The notes: generated from the letters alone by a model not told the origin. Positions 50,593-61,204 are shown, counted from the stretch's first letter. The stretch: 64,000 nucleotides of DNA from JBOFGK01 sp051649085 (GCA_051649085.1 JBOFGK010000060.1:16119-80118), one strand, 5' to 3'. Made by a program: numbers and translations.

Positions 50593-53007
50593 ATGTTATT
50601 TAAAATTATCAGAAAAAGTATGCAAAAGAAGTTAGGCCTTTTATTAGCAATCGGAATTTTAGCAATTATTTCATCCTTATTTCTTGGACTAAATATTTTC
50701 ACATATAAACAACTGGACTATGACTTTAAGCAAATTAAAGCAGAAGCTAATCCAGAAGACTTCAGATTATTTACAATTCCAAGTCTTGATAGTGAATATG
50801 ATCAAGCCTTAATTGATAAAATTGAAAAAGAAAAAAATGTTACAATTGAGAAAAAAATCATTAAACAAACAGAAATTAAAGGAAATCAAAAAGTAAAAAT
50901 TGATGTAAATAAATATACTAAAGCAACAGAAGTAAATAAAGTAACACTTGAAGACGGTAAATTACCTGAAAATAAAGGTGAAATTGTTGTTTTACCTCGC
51001 TTTTTAACGGAAAATAATTTACAAATTGGTGATAAAATAGAAATTGCAGGTTCAAATTATCTGATTACAGGAACCGCATATTTCATCGAATATAATTTAC
51101 CAGTTGATTTATATGGTGGTAATATTACATTTGAAGCCAATTTAGCAAAATTTGCACCGGTCTACATGAATGAACAAAGTTATGATGAATTAAAAGCATC
51201 TTCTCAAATTGGTTATATGAATGGAAAATATAATGATGAGAATTTATCAGGTACAGAAAAAGCGCAAATTTTAAAAGAAATAAAAAAAGAATATACAATT
51301 GATGTTCCAGTGATGCAACCAAATGGAATGCCTCAACTTGATCAAAACTTTCAACTAGTTACTCAAAAAATTGAATTATTTGTTGTTGGACTTGCATATG
51401 AAGCGAATCCACCGATTAGCCAAATTGAGCGAGAAGTTTCCGGAAAAGGTCAATTTTTCTTATACATTTCAGAGTTTTTACTTGTAATGACGGCAATGAT
51501 TGCAGTAGTCTTAGTCAATAGTGTTTTCAAAAGTCAACGCCGAGAAATGGGAATATTAAAGGCAGAAGGTGTAAGTATTAACAAGCTTTCGTTAGGGTTT
51601 CTTGCTTATATTGCAGCTGTATTAGGACTATTTGCAAGTATTGGATTAGCGTTAAGTCCTAAACTATCTAATATTTTGAATGGTGAGTATCAAAAATACT
51701 TTCAATTAAAATTTTATCCATTGGATACAAATTTATACCAAGAAGCATTTACGACAGTTGCAATTGCACTTGTCGGGGTTTTAGTTCTTATTTATTTCAT
51801 ATCAATTAGAAAAAACTTAGCCCAAAAAACTTTGAATTTGATTAAAAACATTGATAGTGATAAACTTCCAAAAAGAAAAAGTAGTCGAATATTTGCCAAA
51901 CTTAATTTCTATAAGCGCTATCAATTGAATATCCTCTTTAGAAATATATCAAAGACATTTTTACTAGCCTTTGGAGTTTTTGCATCTAGTTTATTCATCT
52001 TGTTTGCAATTGTTATGTATTCAGCAATTCAGCAAGTTGTCAGTGGAACGTATTCAGATGTCTTCACTTATGAATACATGGCGATTCTTTCACCAGGAAA
52101 AAGTATTGATGAAGATAAAAATTCAATGATTTATTCAAGTGCAGTAATTAAAGATTTAGAGCCTAAAGGTGACTTTAGTTACGATGAAAATAATGAAAAA
52201 AACTTCACAGTTGAAGCGATAAATTTTAAAGAAAATGAGTTTGTCCATGTAGAAACCGATGATAACCGAACTTTAAAAGATTTAGCGAGTGATGAAGTAA
52301 TCTTTGCAGAAGGGATTTTGAAAAAATATAATTTACAAATTGGTGATAAAATTACAATTCAAAATCCATTTGATAAAAATGAAGATATTGAGCTTAAAAT
52401 AGCAGGCTCGACTAAGAGTGCTGTAATGCCGATTGCCTTTATGGATCTTGACTACGCTCAAAAAATATTCGGTTTAGATGATAATTTTGCCAATGGAGAA
52501 ATGGGTCGTGGTGACGGAAGTGAAATTACGAAAATTGATAGTGATGCAATGGTTATTAAATCACTCGATCTAGCAGAGCAGTTAAAAAATCAAATGGCAG
52601 TTGTAAATATCACAATTGGAATTGTCTGCTTCTTTGCATTAATTATCTCGTTAATATCGATTTCAACCATTACCTCGGTAATAATTGAATCGAATCGAAA
52701 AACAATCTCTGTTATGAAAGTTCTTGGATATGATGATAGAGAAGTAAATACAATGACAATTGGTTTGTATAAATGGTTAGTAGTATTAATTTATATTATT
52801 TCTATTCCGATTGTACAATACATAATTACAAGTTTAGTCACAATGGCAACTTCAAGCTTAGACTTTTCGTTTGATGTCGAACTTAACTATCTAAATATGG
52901 CGCTTGGAATTGTTGTTGTTTACGCAGCTTTCTTATTAAGTAAAGCAATTGCAATGCGTAAAATTAAAAAAATCAAACTTTCTGAAAGTTTAAAAGCAGA
53001 TGAATAA
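50593..53007 (+). CDS. FtsX/MacB-type ABC permease (804 residues)
   Basis: A large permease with an N-terminal helix (about 17-36), a big extracellular domain with two beta-rich halves (the LQIGDKIEIAG and LQIGDKITIQNP segments are related to each other), three helices with the FtsX pattern around 295-415 (VNSVFKSQRREMGILKAEGVS), a further helix near 455-480, and a second FtsX domain at the C-terminus (ISTITSVIIESNRKTISVMKVLG). It is the ten-helix layout of BceB-like or MacB-like exporters. With the upstream PadR/LiaF-like pair it may form an envelope-stress or antimicrobial-peptide defence unit; the substrate is not known. Confidence 0.9.
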   Translation: MLFKIIRKSMQKKLGLLLAIGILAIISSLFLGLNIFTYKQLDYDFKQIKAEANPEDFRLFTIPSLDSEYDQALIDKIEKEKNVTIEKKIIKQTEIKGNQKVKIDVNKYTKATEVNKVTLEDGKLPENKGEIVVLPRFLTENNLQIGDKIEIAGSNYLITGTAYFIEYNLPVDLYGGNITFEANLAKFAPVYMNEQSYDELKASSQIGYMNGKYNDENLSGTEKAQILKEIKKEYTIDVPVMQPNGMPQLDQNFQLVTQKIELFVVGLAYEANPPISQIEREVSGKGQFFLYISEFLLVMTAMIAVVLVNSVFKSQRREMGILKAEGVSINKLSLGFLAYIAAVLGLFASIGLALSPKLSNILNGEYQKYFQLKFYPLDTNLYQEAFTTVAIALVGVLVLIYFISIRKNLAQKTLNLIKNIDSDKLPKRKSSRIFAKLNFYKRYQLNILFRNISKTFLLAFGVFASSLFILFAIVMYSAIQQVVSGTYSDVFTYEYMAILSPGKSIDEDKNSMIYSSAVIKDLEPKGDFSYDENNEKNFTVEAINFKENEFVHVETDDNRTLKDLASDEVIFAEGILKKYNLQIGDKITIQNPFDKNEDIELKIAGSTKSAVMPIAFMDLDYAQKIFGLDDNFANGEMGRGDGSEITKIDSDAMVIKSLDLAEQLKNQMAVVNITIGIVCFFALIISLISISTITSVIIESNRKTISVMKVLGYDDREVNTMTIGLYKWLVVLIYIISIPIVQYIITSLVTMATSSLDFSFDVELNYLNMALGIVVVYAAFLLSKAIAMRKIKKIKLSESLKADE

Positions 53008-53014
53008 AAAAAGT

Positions 53015-53040
53015 GCATCCGAATTTTCGGATGTTTTTTT
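53015..53040 (+). terminator. Terminator of the ABC transporter operon
   Basis: CATCCGAA-TT-TTCGGATG followed by a T tract. Confidence 0.9.
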
Positions 53041-53302
53041 CTATCTATATAATGGTTATTGTAGTTGGAAATTTTTGTGGTTTATTTGAAAGTTAAAAAT
53101 GATGAATCAGTTAATGGATTTTATAACATTAAAAATCGTAGTTAGTTACAATTTCAAGGATATTTAAGTGGTCTGATAAATAATAAGTAAAAACAGAGAA
53201 AATTTAGAAATAAGTTGGAAAATTTGGTAAAATGTATGTAAGAGTTTATAAAAAGAAAGATTAATTAAGAAAATGTACTATCAATTTTGGATATTAAGAA
53301 AA
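53041..53302. other. Spacer upstream of the second giant gene
   Basis: AT-rich with no gene seen. GGTAAAATG at about 53226 could be part of a more distal promoter. Confidence 0.4.
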
Positions 53303-53337
53303 GTGTTTAATTTTAAACACCTTTAAATATATATAAT
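53303..53337 (+). promoter_or_regulatory. Palindromic operator and -10 box of the second giant gene
   Basis: GTGTTTAA-TT-TTAAACAC (53303-53320) is a perfect palindrome covering the expected -35 of a -10 TATAAT at 53332-53337. The ribosome site CCGGAGGA follows almost at once, which would give a very short leader. A repressor or activator at this site is inferred. Confidence 0.5.
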
Positions 53338-53354
53338 ATCAACCGGAGGAAATT

Positions 53355-56300
53355 ATGAATAGAAAATGGTTGTCAAAAGCTTGCAATTTAACTTTGTTAT
53401 TTTTGCTATTCTTTTCGACATTTTGGAAATTAACACCACTTATTGCAGCGCAAATAAGTGAATCTCAACTTACAGCTAAAGCAGCAACTTCAGAAACAAC
53501 AGCTGTTAATTTAAAGTATGATGATTTGAAGAACCCAAAAATATTTGGGACAAGTGGACAAGTGACACAAGCAGATACATCACTAATTGGCATGGAAAAA
53601 CAAAAACAAGGTGCATTTTACTCGTTTCCAGATTTTGATATGACGCAAAATTTTTCACTTACATTTGATATGGAAATTACACCACCCCCAAAGATTCCTG
53701 GTAATAGTCCATTAGATTCATTATATTATTGTGATGGTGGTAATGGGAATTTATCTAATTGTCGAGCAGCGGATTCATTTTCAGTTGTATTTACAGATTC
53801 TGGTACTCGTAGTGAACTTGGTAGTCCTGGTAATGGGTATGGGATGGATGGTTTGAAAAATGTTCGTGGAATTGTTTATGATTACTATGAAGGAATTCTT
53901 CGCTCTTGTGAAACGGATAATCAAGGGAAAAAAACTTGTAGTAATTTTTCGCCGGATGCTGATAAACAAGGCTTAAAGTTTTTTGTTAATGATCAGAATA
54001 ATACTGATGGATGGGTTGCTCCTCCTGCGAAGACAGTAAAATATAAAATAAATTTTGATGCAGCGATAAATTCAATAACTGGTTCAGTTGCAGTTGATGG
54101 AACTGAGTATGTTATTAAAGATAAAAATGCAAATGAATCATTACAAAATTGGATTGATCAATCTAAAGGATATCCGATTAAAATTGGAGCTTCAAGCGGT
54201 AGTGGAACCTCAAATGTTCAAATAACTGATTTTTCATTTAATGGATTCATTAGAGGGTCATCAAATTTGAATTTTCAAACGACACCAACACCTGTTGTTG
54301 GAACTGCTTTTAATGGAGAATTAGCAATTACAAATCCATTTCAGGCAGTTGATATTGAAGCAACGGTAAATATTCCCCTACCAGATGCGACATACGTAAC
54401 AGGCAGTAATTCATTTACATTGAAGCATGGAGATGGAAGTACGGAAGTAATTAATCAATCGATTTATACAAAAGATTTAAAAATTCCGATTTTACAAGGC
54501 GAAACCGTTACTCTAATATATCCAATTACCGTGAAGGACCCAGCAAGTTTAACAAAAGCTGAACAAACGACACTTATGAATCAAACAACAGCTAATATTT
54601 ATAGTGGATTCACCCAAAATTCGCTTGTAACGTTCGCTTCATTAGGTGACTTCGAATATCCATCAAGTGATACAGTTAGTTTTGCACTTGCAACCGGATC
54701 GATTACAGCAGATTCAAATTATCAAGTTCCATCAACAATTGATTTATCTAACCAAAAAGCAGTCGAAGATTACTTGAAGGGTCAAATTCAAATAAGTGAT
54801 CCTGCACTTACGAAAATTACATCAAGTGAATTGATTTCGTCAGCAAGGACAACTTTTAGTGACTATAGTTTTGCTTCGGCGACAAAAACTGCAACAATTA
54901 CAGTTAATTATGATTCATTAAATGGGGCCGTTGTTCAAAAGATAATTACTTTACAAAATGGAGTAGCTTCAATTGTCGCTGGTGATGCAACAATTAAAGA
55001 AGCTGAAGCTCCAACGACAGCAACACAAATCAAACAATTATTACATCCAACAGCAATTGATAATGACGGATTCTTTGTTGAACAAGCAGATATTTCAATT
55101 ACAAATGATGATGGTTACGATTCTACTAAGCCACTTGCTAAACCTAGTTATAATATTACATTTGAGTTTACTGATAATCAAGGAAATAAACTAACGACAA
55201 CAGCTAAGTTAAATATTGTTGCTGATACCGGAAATAAATATGATGCAGTAATCAAAGGATCAAATCCGATTGAAGTCCCAGTTGGAACATCACTTGCAGA
55301 TGTAAAGAAAAAAATAAATGCGTACGTTGCTGGATCAAAAGATGGAGTTTTAGAATCAATTGATGATAGTACAATTAAATATTTAAATGAAGGGACATAT
55401 CAGCCAGTACTTGGAATCTATGCACTAGAGGTTAATGGAACTTATCAAGGGTTAACAGCTAAAGAAATCTTTTTAGTCAATGTTACTCCGGCACCAGATA
55501 CAGTAAATCATGCAGAAATAACTGCGAATGATGTAGGAATAGCATTAGGTGGAACGTTTGATCCAATGACAACCCCAAATGTAGCAGCAACTAGTAAAGC
55601 AGATGGTGATATTACAAACAAAGTTACAATTGTACAAAATACTGTCGATGTCAATACGGTTGGTATGTATAAAGTTGCTTATGAAGCAATTGACTCTACA
55701 GGAGCAAAAGCTTTCAAAGTAATTAAAGTAAAAGTTATTGATTCTCTAGCACGTGTTATCGCAAGTGATGCAGAAGTAGAATTAGCTAGTGCACCAAAAA
55801 CAGAAAAAGATGTACTAAAATTATTGCACCCACAAGCAGTTGATATTGATGGAACAGATATTACTGATAAAGTAACTATCAAAGATTATGACGGATATAA
55901 TCTAGAGGCGCCAGCTGTTGGTGATTATGAGATCACACTAGCAGTAACTGATAGTAGTATAATTGATAGACAAGGTGTTCAAATAACAACAAAAGTAAAA
56001 TTGCATGTTGTTGCAGATAATACAACAAACAATGAGTACACAGCATTTGTTCGTGGAAATACACCAATTCATGTCCCGATTGGAACAAGTATTTCTGATG
56101 TCCAAAACTTAATTAGTCCATACGTTGAAGGTCAAATCGATGGAGTAGCTGATTCGATAAATAGTGATTCAAGTGCTAAATTAAAAGTTATGAATCCGAC
56201 AGACTATAATGGAGCAACCGAGGGTACATATTACATTGGAATTTCAGGTGAATATAAGCCAACAGATGGGGCAAATACATTAATTGCTCGTGGAGGTTTC

Positions 56301-59300
56301 ACAGTAATTGTTGATGCGGCTGGTACGACACCAAGTTCTGAAGTAACAATTACAGCAAATGATGTGACAATTGCTAAAAATTCAACATTTGATGAATTGA
56401 AAACACCAAAAGTTAAAGCCCTAAGTACAACGGATAATGACATTACACAAACAAGAACAAAAGTTACATTCAACGATGTCGATATGAAAACAGCAGGAAA
56501 ATATCAGGTTGCTTACGAAGCAGTTGATTCAACTGGTGCGGTTGGTGTGAAAATTGTGACAATTACAGTGAGTGATAGTTCAGCTAAAATTGTTGCGAGT
56601 GATGCCAAAGTAAAACTTAGTCAAGCACCAACGACTGATGCAAAACTCTTACAACTTCTTCATCCAAGTGCTGTTGAAACAGACGGTACAAATATTAGTT
56701 CAAAAGTAGTAATAGATGACTTAGGTACATACGATTACAGTGCGCCAAAAGTTGGAAGTTACGAAATACAAGTTGGAGTTTTAGATAAAAATAATGTTCA
56801 GCTAACAACAACAGCAACACTTGAAATTGTTGATGATAGTGGTAATAATAAATATACTGCCCAAATCAAAGGAAATAATCCGATTGAAGTACAAAGCGGA
56901 ACGACAGTTCAAGATGTGAAGAAAAAAATAGCAGCTTATGTAGTCGGATATAAAGATGATGTCATTGATAAAATAGATTCATCAACAATTAACTTTGTTA
57001 ATGAGGCAGATTATCAGTCAACAAAAGGACAATATCTACTGGAAGCAAATGGGACATATAATGGCTTAACAGCAAAAGAGATATTTACAGTTAATGTAGT
57101 AGATACTCTAAACACAACCGATAATGTTGTAATAACAGCAAATGATGTCAATTTGAAAACTGGAACAGAATTTAAAGAAATTGAAACGCCAAACGTTGTA
57201 GCTACAAGTAAAAAAGATGGAGTCATTACAAATAAAGTTACAGTACTTTTAAACAATGTTGATACAGCAGTAGCTGGAACCTATCAAGTAGTATATGAAG
57301 TTACTGATTCAGTAGGAGTATATGCAACGAAGATTATCACAGTTAAAGTAAGTGATTCAGCAGCAAATATTGTTGCAAGTGATGCGAAAGTTAAACTAAA
57401 TAATGCACCAAAAAATCAAGCAGATTTATTTAAATTAATTCAACCAATAGCGTTAGAAGGAGATGGTACCAATATCTCTGATAAAGTAACAGTAAGTAAT
57501 TTAAATTTATATGATTATACAAATCCAAAAATTGGAAAATATAAAATTGAGGTTAAAGTAGTTGATGCAAATGGTGTGGAAATTACTACGACTGCAAATT
57601 TAGATGTAGTTGCAAATTTGGGAAATGATAATTACACTGCTCAAATTATTGGAAACAATCCAATTGAGGTCTCAACAGGAACATCGATTGCAGATGTGAA
57701 AACAAAAATTGATGCATACTTATATGGTTCAAAAAATAATACACTTGAAATCGTTGATAACAAAGGGATTACATATCCAAATGAAGCTAGTTATACTGGT
57801 GTGGCTGGACAATATATTTTAGAAGCAAATGGAACTTATAATGGATTAACAATTAAGCAATTATTTGTTGTAAATGTCACAGCAACAGCAGGTTCGACAG
57901 ATAGTGTCATGATATCAGCAAATGATGTTAAATTAAAAGTTGGAGCGAATTTTGATCCAATTATTACCCCAAATGTAGTCGCGACAAGTACAACTGATAA
58001 TGATATTACGAAAAAAGTTAGTCAAACATTCAATAATGTTCAAACGACAGTAGCAGGAAGTTATCAAGTAGCCTATAAAGTGATTGACTCAAAAGGGGCT
58101 ATTGCTACTAAAGTAATAGCAGTAGAAGTAGTAGATACAACAGCAAATCTTGTTGCAAGTGATGCAAAAGTTAAATTAAGTTCAGCACCAATAGATCAAA
58201 TAGGTCTATTTAAATTAATTCATCCGAGTGCAGTTGATATTGATGGAACAGTAATAACAGATAAAGTGACAGTAAGTGACTTAGGAGGTTATGACTATGC
58301 AAGTCCAAAAATTGGAAAATATCAAATTGAATTAAAAGTTTTAGATGGAAATAAGACCCTTTTAACAACAAAAGCTAACTTAGAAATTGTTGCAAATGCA
58401 AGTAATGATGATTATACAGCAGTTGTTAAAGGAAATAATCCAATTGAAGTTGTTGTTGGAACATCAATTAGTGATGTAAAGAAGAAAATTGCAGCCTATA
58501 TTGAAGGACAAAAAAATGGTCAAGTTGATACGATTGATTCATCGACAATTAAATTTGTTAATGAAGCAACTTACCAAGCAGTTAAAGGAAAGTATTCTTT
58601 AGAAGTAAATGGAACATATAATGGCTTAACAGCAAAAGAAATTTTCACAGTGAATGTTGTTGACACAGCCAATAGTACAGATAGTGCACAAATAATTGCA
58701 AATAATGTACTACTTGGTCAAAATGCGACGTTCGATCCATTAGTAACTCCAAAAGTAAGTGCGACAAGTCAAGCAGACGGAACAATTACTAATCTTGTAA
58801 AAGTATCATACAATAATGTTGATACAACAAAAGTAGGGATTTATAAAGTAGTGTATGAAGTAACAGATTCAAAAGGTGCATATGCAACAAAAATCATCCG
58901 AGTTGAAGTTGTTACATCACGTGCAAAAATAATCGGATCTGACGCAGAAGTAAAACTTATTAAGGCTCCGACAACCGATCAAGCACTATTAAAGTTATTG
59001 CACCCAGAAGCAATTGATATTGATGGGACAGATATAACGAGTAAAGTAACGATTGCAAACTATGGAGGATATGATTTTACAAATCCACAAGTTGGAGATT
59101 ATAAAATTCAACTTGCAGTTGAAGATAGTTCAATTATTGATATGTTTGGAGCACAACTTACAACAACTGCAACGCTACATGTAGTAGCTGATACGGCCAA
59201 AAATGATGTTTATACAGCGTATATTCGTGGTAATACGCCAGTTCATGTGCCGGTTGGAACAAGTTTAGCAGATGTCCAAAAGTTGATTGCACCATATGTT

Positions 59301-60974
59301 GAAGGACAAGTTAATGATCAAATTGATAAGATTGACAATACTTCAACAGCTAATTTAAAAATAATTAATCCAAGTGCTTATGATGAAAATACACCAGCGA
59401 CATACTTTTTAGGAATTTCCGGTGAATATCAACCGGCTGATGGAAGTAATAAATTGGTTGCAAAAAGTGGATTTGAAGTAATTGTTGATGATAAAACAAC
59501 GACCCCAATTCCAACGTCAGAGGTGACGATTAAAGCAAATGATTTAACATTACCACTAAATGGAACATTTGATGAACTTAAAACACCAAATGTAACTGCA
59601 ACAAGTACAGCAGATGGTGATGTTCTTAATAAAGTAACAGTAACCTATTCAAATGTTGATATGAAAAAAACTGGAACCTATCAAGTTGCATATCAAGCAA
59701 TTGATACAACAGGTGCAATTGGAACAAAACTGATAACAATAAAAGTTAAAGAAACGAAGGCTAAAATTGTTGCAAGTGATGCTAAAGTAAAATTAAGTGA
59801 TGCTCCAACAACAAAAGCTGGATTATTAACATTGATTCATCCACAAGCAACAGATAACGATTTACTAGACATTAGTTCGAAAATTGTAGTTAAAGATTTA
59901 GGTGGCTATGACTACACAAGTCCGAAAGTTGGTGACTACGAAATTACAGTTAAAGTAGTTGATCAAAATGGCGTCGAATTAACAACAACAGCGACCTTAA
60001 GTGTTGTTGATGATAAAAACAATAACAATTATCAAGCGCAAATAAATGGGAATAATCCAATTGAAGTATTAGTTGGAACACCAATTGAAGAAGTAGAAAA
60101 AACAATAGAAGCCTATGTTTATGGGTTTGAAAATGAAAAATTAGTTAGTCTTGATAATTCCTCAATTACATATGTTAATGAGCAAGAATATCAACCAGTT
60201 AAAGGTCAATATATTTTAGAGGCAAATGGTACATATCAACCATCAACAAAAATAAGAGCTAAAAATAGTTTGACAACTAAACAATTATTTACAATTAATG
60301 TTGTCGACAAGCTTGACACAACTAATAATGTAAAATTAACAGCTAACAATGTATCAGTTGTGCGTGGAAGTTTATTTAATCCAATGTCAATGCCAGAAGT
60401 TGAGGCAATTAGTCAAAAAGATGGAGATATTACTAAGCAGGTTCAGATTGTCTTCAATGATGTTGATATGCAAACAGTTGGGACTTATAAAGTAGCATAT
60501 ACAGTAACTGATTCAACAGGTGCTATTGCTACAAAAGTTATAACGGTTACGATTGTTGATGAAACAGATAAAGTTAATCCAACACTTGTAGCAAAAGATA
60601 CAAGTATTACTATAAATAAAGCACCGATGACAATTGATAGTTTGAAAGAAGTAATGAAAGTTCAAGCAAAATCAAATGGAGTCGATATAACAGCAGATGT
60701 TACAATCTATGACTTTGGAAATTACGATGTAACTAATCCACAAGTAGGAAACTACCAAATAATATACATTGTATCTGATTCGAATGGAGTTATTGTTACA
60801 CGTACTAATACATTGATTGTTTCTAAAAAACCTGCAATCGACGTAGATAAACCAACCAAGCCAGGTAAACCTGATAAACCACTCTCAACTGGAACAATCA
60901 TTTTTAGCTTTATTGGAGTTGTTGCAGCGGTTATTGTCGTTATCTTATACTTTGTTCGAAAAAAAATTAATTAA
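53355..60974 (+). CDS. Giant lectin-headed modular surface protein (2539 residues)
   Basis: One open frame. A signal peptide (cut near residue 35, LIAAQ) is followed by an L-type lectin-like domain (about 50-300): YSFPDFDMTQNFSLTFDMEI, ADSFSVVFTDSG, GIVYDYYEG, VKYKINFDAAINSITGSVAV and KIGASSGSGTSNVQITDFSF. A linker domain (about 300-540) precedes a super-repeat. Each super-unit has module A (ASDAKVKL...LLHPSAV), module B (GNNPIEV.GTS..DVKKKI.AY) and module C, a DUF5011-type Ig-like domain (ITANDV...DGDITNKV...YQVAYEVTDS.G). The C-terminus is proline/lysine-rich (KPTKPGKPDKPLSTGT), then a helix and RKKIN. Carbohydrate binding and adhesion are inferred from the lectin head. Confidence 0.9.
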   Translation: MNRKWLSKACNLTLLFLLFFSTFWKLTPLIAAQISESQLTAKAATSETTAVNLKYDDLKNPKIFGTSGQVTQADTSLIGMEKQKQGAFYSFPDFDMTQNFSLTFDMEITPPPKIPGNSPLDSLYYCDGGNGNLSNCRAADSFSVVFTDSGTRSELGSPGNGYGMDGLKNVRGIVYDYYEGILRSCETDNQGKKTCSNFSPDADKQGLKFFVNDQNNTDGWVAPPAKTVKYKINFDAAINSITGSVAVDGTEYVIKDKNANESLQNWIDQSKGYPIKIGASSGSGTSNVQITDFSFNGFIRGSSNLNFQTTPTPVVGTAFNGELAITNPFQAVDIEATVNIPLPDATYVTGSNSFTLKHGDGSTEVINQSIYTKDLKIPILQGETVTLIYPITVKDPASLTKAEQTTLMNQTTANIYSGFTQNSLVTFASLGDFEYPSSDTVSFALATGSITADSNYQVPSTIDLSNQKAVEDYLKGQIQISDPALTKITSSELISSARTTFSDYSFASATKTATITVNYDSLNGAVVQKIITLQNGVASIVAGDATIKEAEAPTTATQIKQLLHPTAIDNDGFFVEQADISITNDDGYDSTKPLAKPSYNITFEFTDNQGNKLTTTAKLNIVADTGNKYDAVIKGSNPIEVPVGTSLADVKKKINAYVAGSKDGVLESIDDSTIKYLNEGTYQPVLGIYALEVNGTYQGLTAKEIFLVNVTPAPDTVNHAEITANDVGIALGGTFDPMTTPNVAATSKADGDITNKVTIVQNTVDVNTVGMYKVAYEAIDSTGAKAFKVIKVKVIDSLARVIASDAEVELASAPKTEKDVLKLLHPQAVDIDGTDITDKVTIKDYDGYNLEAPAVGDYEITLAVTDSSIIDRQGVQITTKVKLHVVADNTTNNEYTAFVRGNTPIHVPIGTSISDVQNLISPYVEGQIDGVADSINSDSSAKLKVMNPTDYNGATEGTYYIGISGEYKPTDGANTLIARGGFTVIVDAAGTTPSSEVTITANDVTIAKNSTFDELKTPKVKALSTTDNDITQTRTKVTFNDVDMKTAGKYQVAYEAVDSTGAVGVKIVTITVSDSSAKIVASDAKVKLSQAPTTDAKLLQLLHPSAVETDGTNISSKVVIDDLGTYDYSAPKVGSYEIQVGVLDKNNVQLTTTATLEIVDDSGNNKYTAQIKGNNPIEVQSGTTVQDVKKKIAAYVVGYKDDVIDKIDSSTINFVNEADYQSTKGQYLLEANGTYNGLTAKEIFTVNVVDTLNTTDNVVITANDVNLKTGTEFKEIETPNVVATSKKDGVITNKVTVLLNNVDTAVAGTYQVVYEVTDSVGVYATKIITVKVSDSAANIVASDAKVKLNNAPKNQADLFKLIQPIALEGDGTNISDKVTVSNLNLYDYTNPKIGKYKIEVKVVDANGVEITTTANLDVVANLGNDNYTAQIIGNNPIEVSTGTSIADVKTKIDAYLYGSKNNTLEIVDNKGITYPNEASYTGVAGQYILEANGTYNGLTIKQLFVVNVTATAGSTDSVMISANDVKLKVGANFDPIITPNVVATSTTDNDITKKVSQTFNNVQTTVAGSYQVAYKVIDSKGAIATKVIAVEVVDTTANLVASDAKVKLSSAPIDQIGLFKLIHPSAVDIDGTVITDKVTVSDLGGYDYASPKIGKYQIELKVLDGNKTLLTTKANLEIVANASNDDYTAVVKGNNPIEVVVGTSISDVKKKIAAYIEGQKNGQVDTIDSSTIKFVNEATYQAVKGKYSLEVNGTYNGLTAKEIFTVNVVDTANSTDSAQIIANNVLLGQNATFDPLVTPKVSATSQADGTITNLVKVSYNNVDTTKVGIYKVVYEVTDSKGAYATKIIRVEVVTSRAKIIGSDAEVKLIKAPTTDQALLKLLHPEAIDIDGTDITSKVTIANYGGYDFTNPQVGDYKIQLAVEDSSIIDMFGAQLTTTATLHVVADTAKNDVYTAYIRGNTPVHVPVGTSLADVQKLIAPYVEGQVNDQIDKIDNTSTANLKIINPSAYDENTPATYFLGISGEYQPADGSNKLVAKSGFEVIVDDKTTTPIPTSEVTIKANDLTLPLNGTFDELKTPNVTATSTADGDVLNKVTVTYSNVDMKKTGTYQVAYQAIDTTGAIGTKLITIKVKETKAKIVASDAKVKLSDAPTTKAGLLTLIHPQATDNDLLDISSKIVVKDLGGYDYTSPKVGDYEITVKVVDQNGVELTTTATLSVVDDKNNNNYQAQINGNNPIEVLVGTPIEEVEKTIEAYVYGFENEKLVSLDNSSITYVNEQEYQPVKGQYILEANGTYQPSTKIRAKNSLTTKQLFTINVVDKLDTTNNVKLTANNVSVVRGSLFNPMSMPEVEAISQKDGDITKQVQIVFNDVDMQTVGTYKVAYTVTDSTGAIATKVITVTIVDETDKVNPTLVAKDTSITINKAPMTIDSLKEVMKVQAKSNGVDITADVTIYDFGNYDVTNPQVGNYQIIYIVSDSNGVIVTRTNTLIVSKKPAIDVDKPTKPGKPDKPLSTGTIIFSFIGVVAAVIVVILYFVRKKIN
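54982..60810 (+). repeat. A-B-C super-repeat of the lectin-headed protein
   Basis: Module A starts near bases 54985, 55759, 56592, 57375, 58152, 58932, 59772 and 60589; intervals are 777-840 bases. Eight A, seven B and seven C modules alternate. In super-units 2 and 6 module B is the variant NTPIHVPIGTS/NTPVHVPVGTS with a longer second half (YIGISGEY/FLGISGEY), which explains their longer interval. Confidence 0.85.
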
Positions 60975-61078
60975 TAAGTATTTTCTAATCAATTAATATT
61001 CAAACTAAATATAAATTAAATACAACTATTAACTGAAAAGTAGCGTATAAATAAACTGAAAAGTGAACGATAGAATAA

Positions 61079-61118
61079 TAGAACAACAGAACGTTTAAGA
61101 TCTGTTGTTCTATTTTTA
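61079..61118 (+). terminator. Terminator downstream of the second giant gene
   Basis: TAGAACAACAGA (61079-61090) and TCTGTTGTTCTA (61101-61112) pair, followed by TTTTT. It lies about 100 bases after the gene. Confidence 0.85.
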
Positions 61119-61204
61119 CTGATAACTTTCGCTAGTTTAGTATTATTTTAGGTTGTATAATATGTAGTGGGGAAAAATTTATAGTGCTCTTTTACTTAAT
61201 GAAA

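Noticed and set aside
54973..57256. Alternative-frame ORFs inside the second giant gene
   Set aside because: Shadow frames created by the internal repeats; no start signals or motifs.
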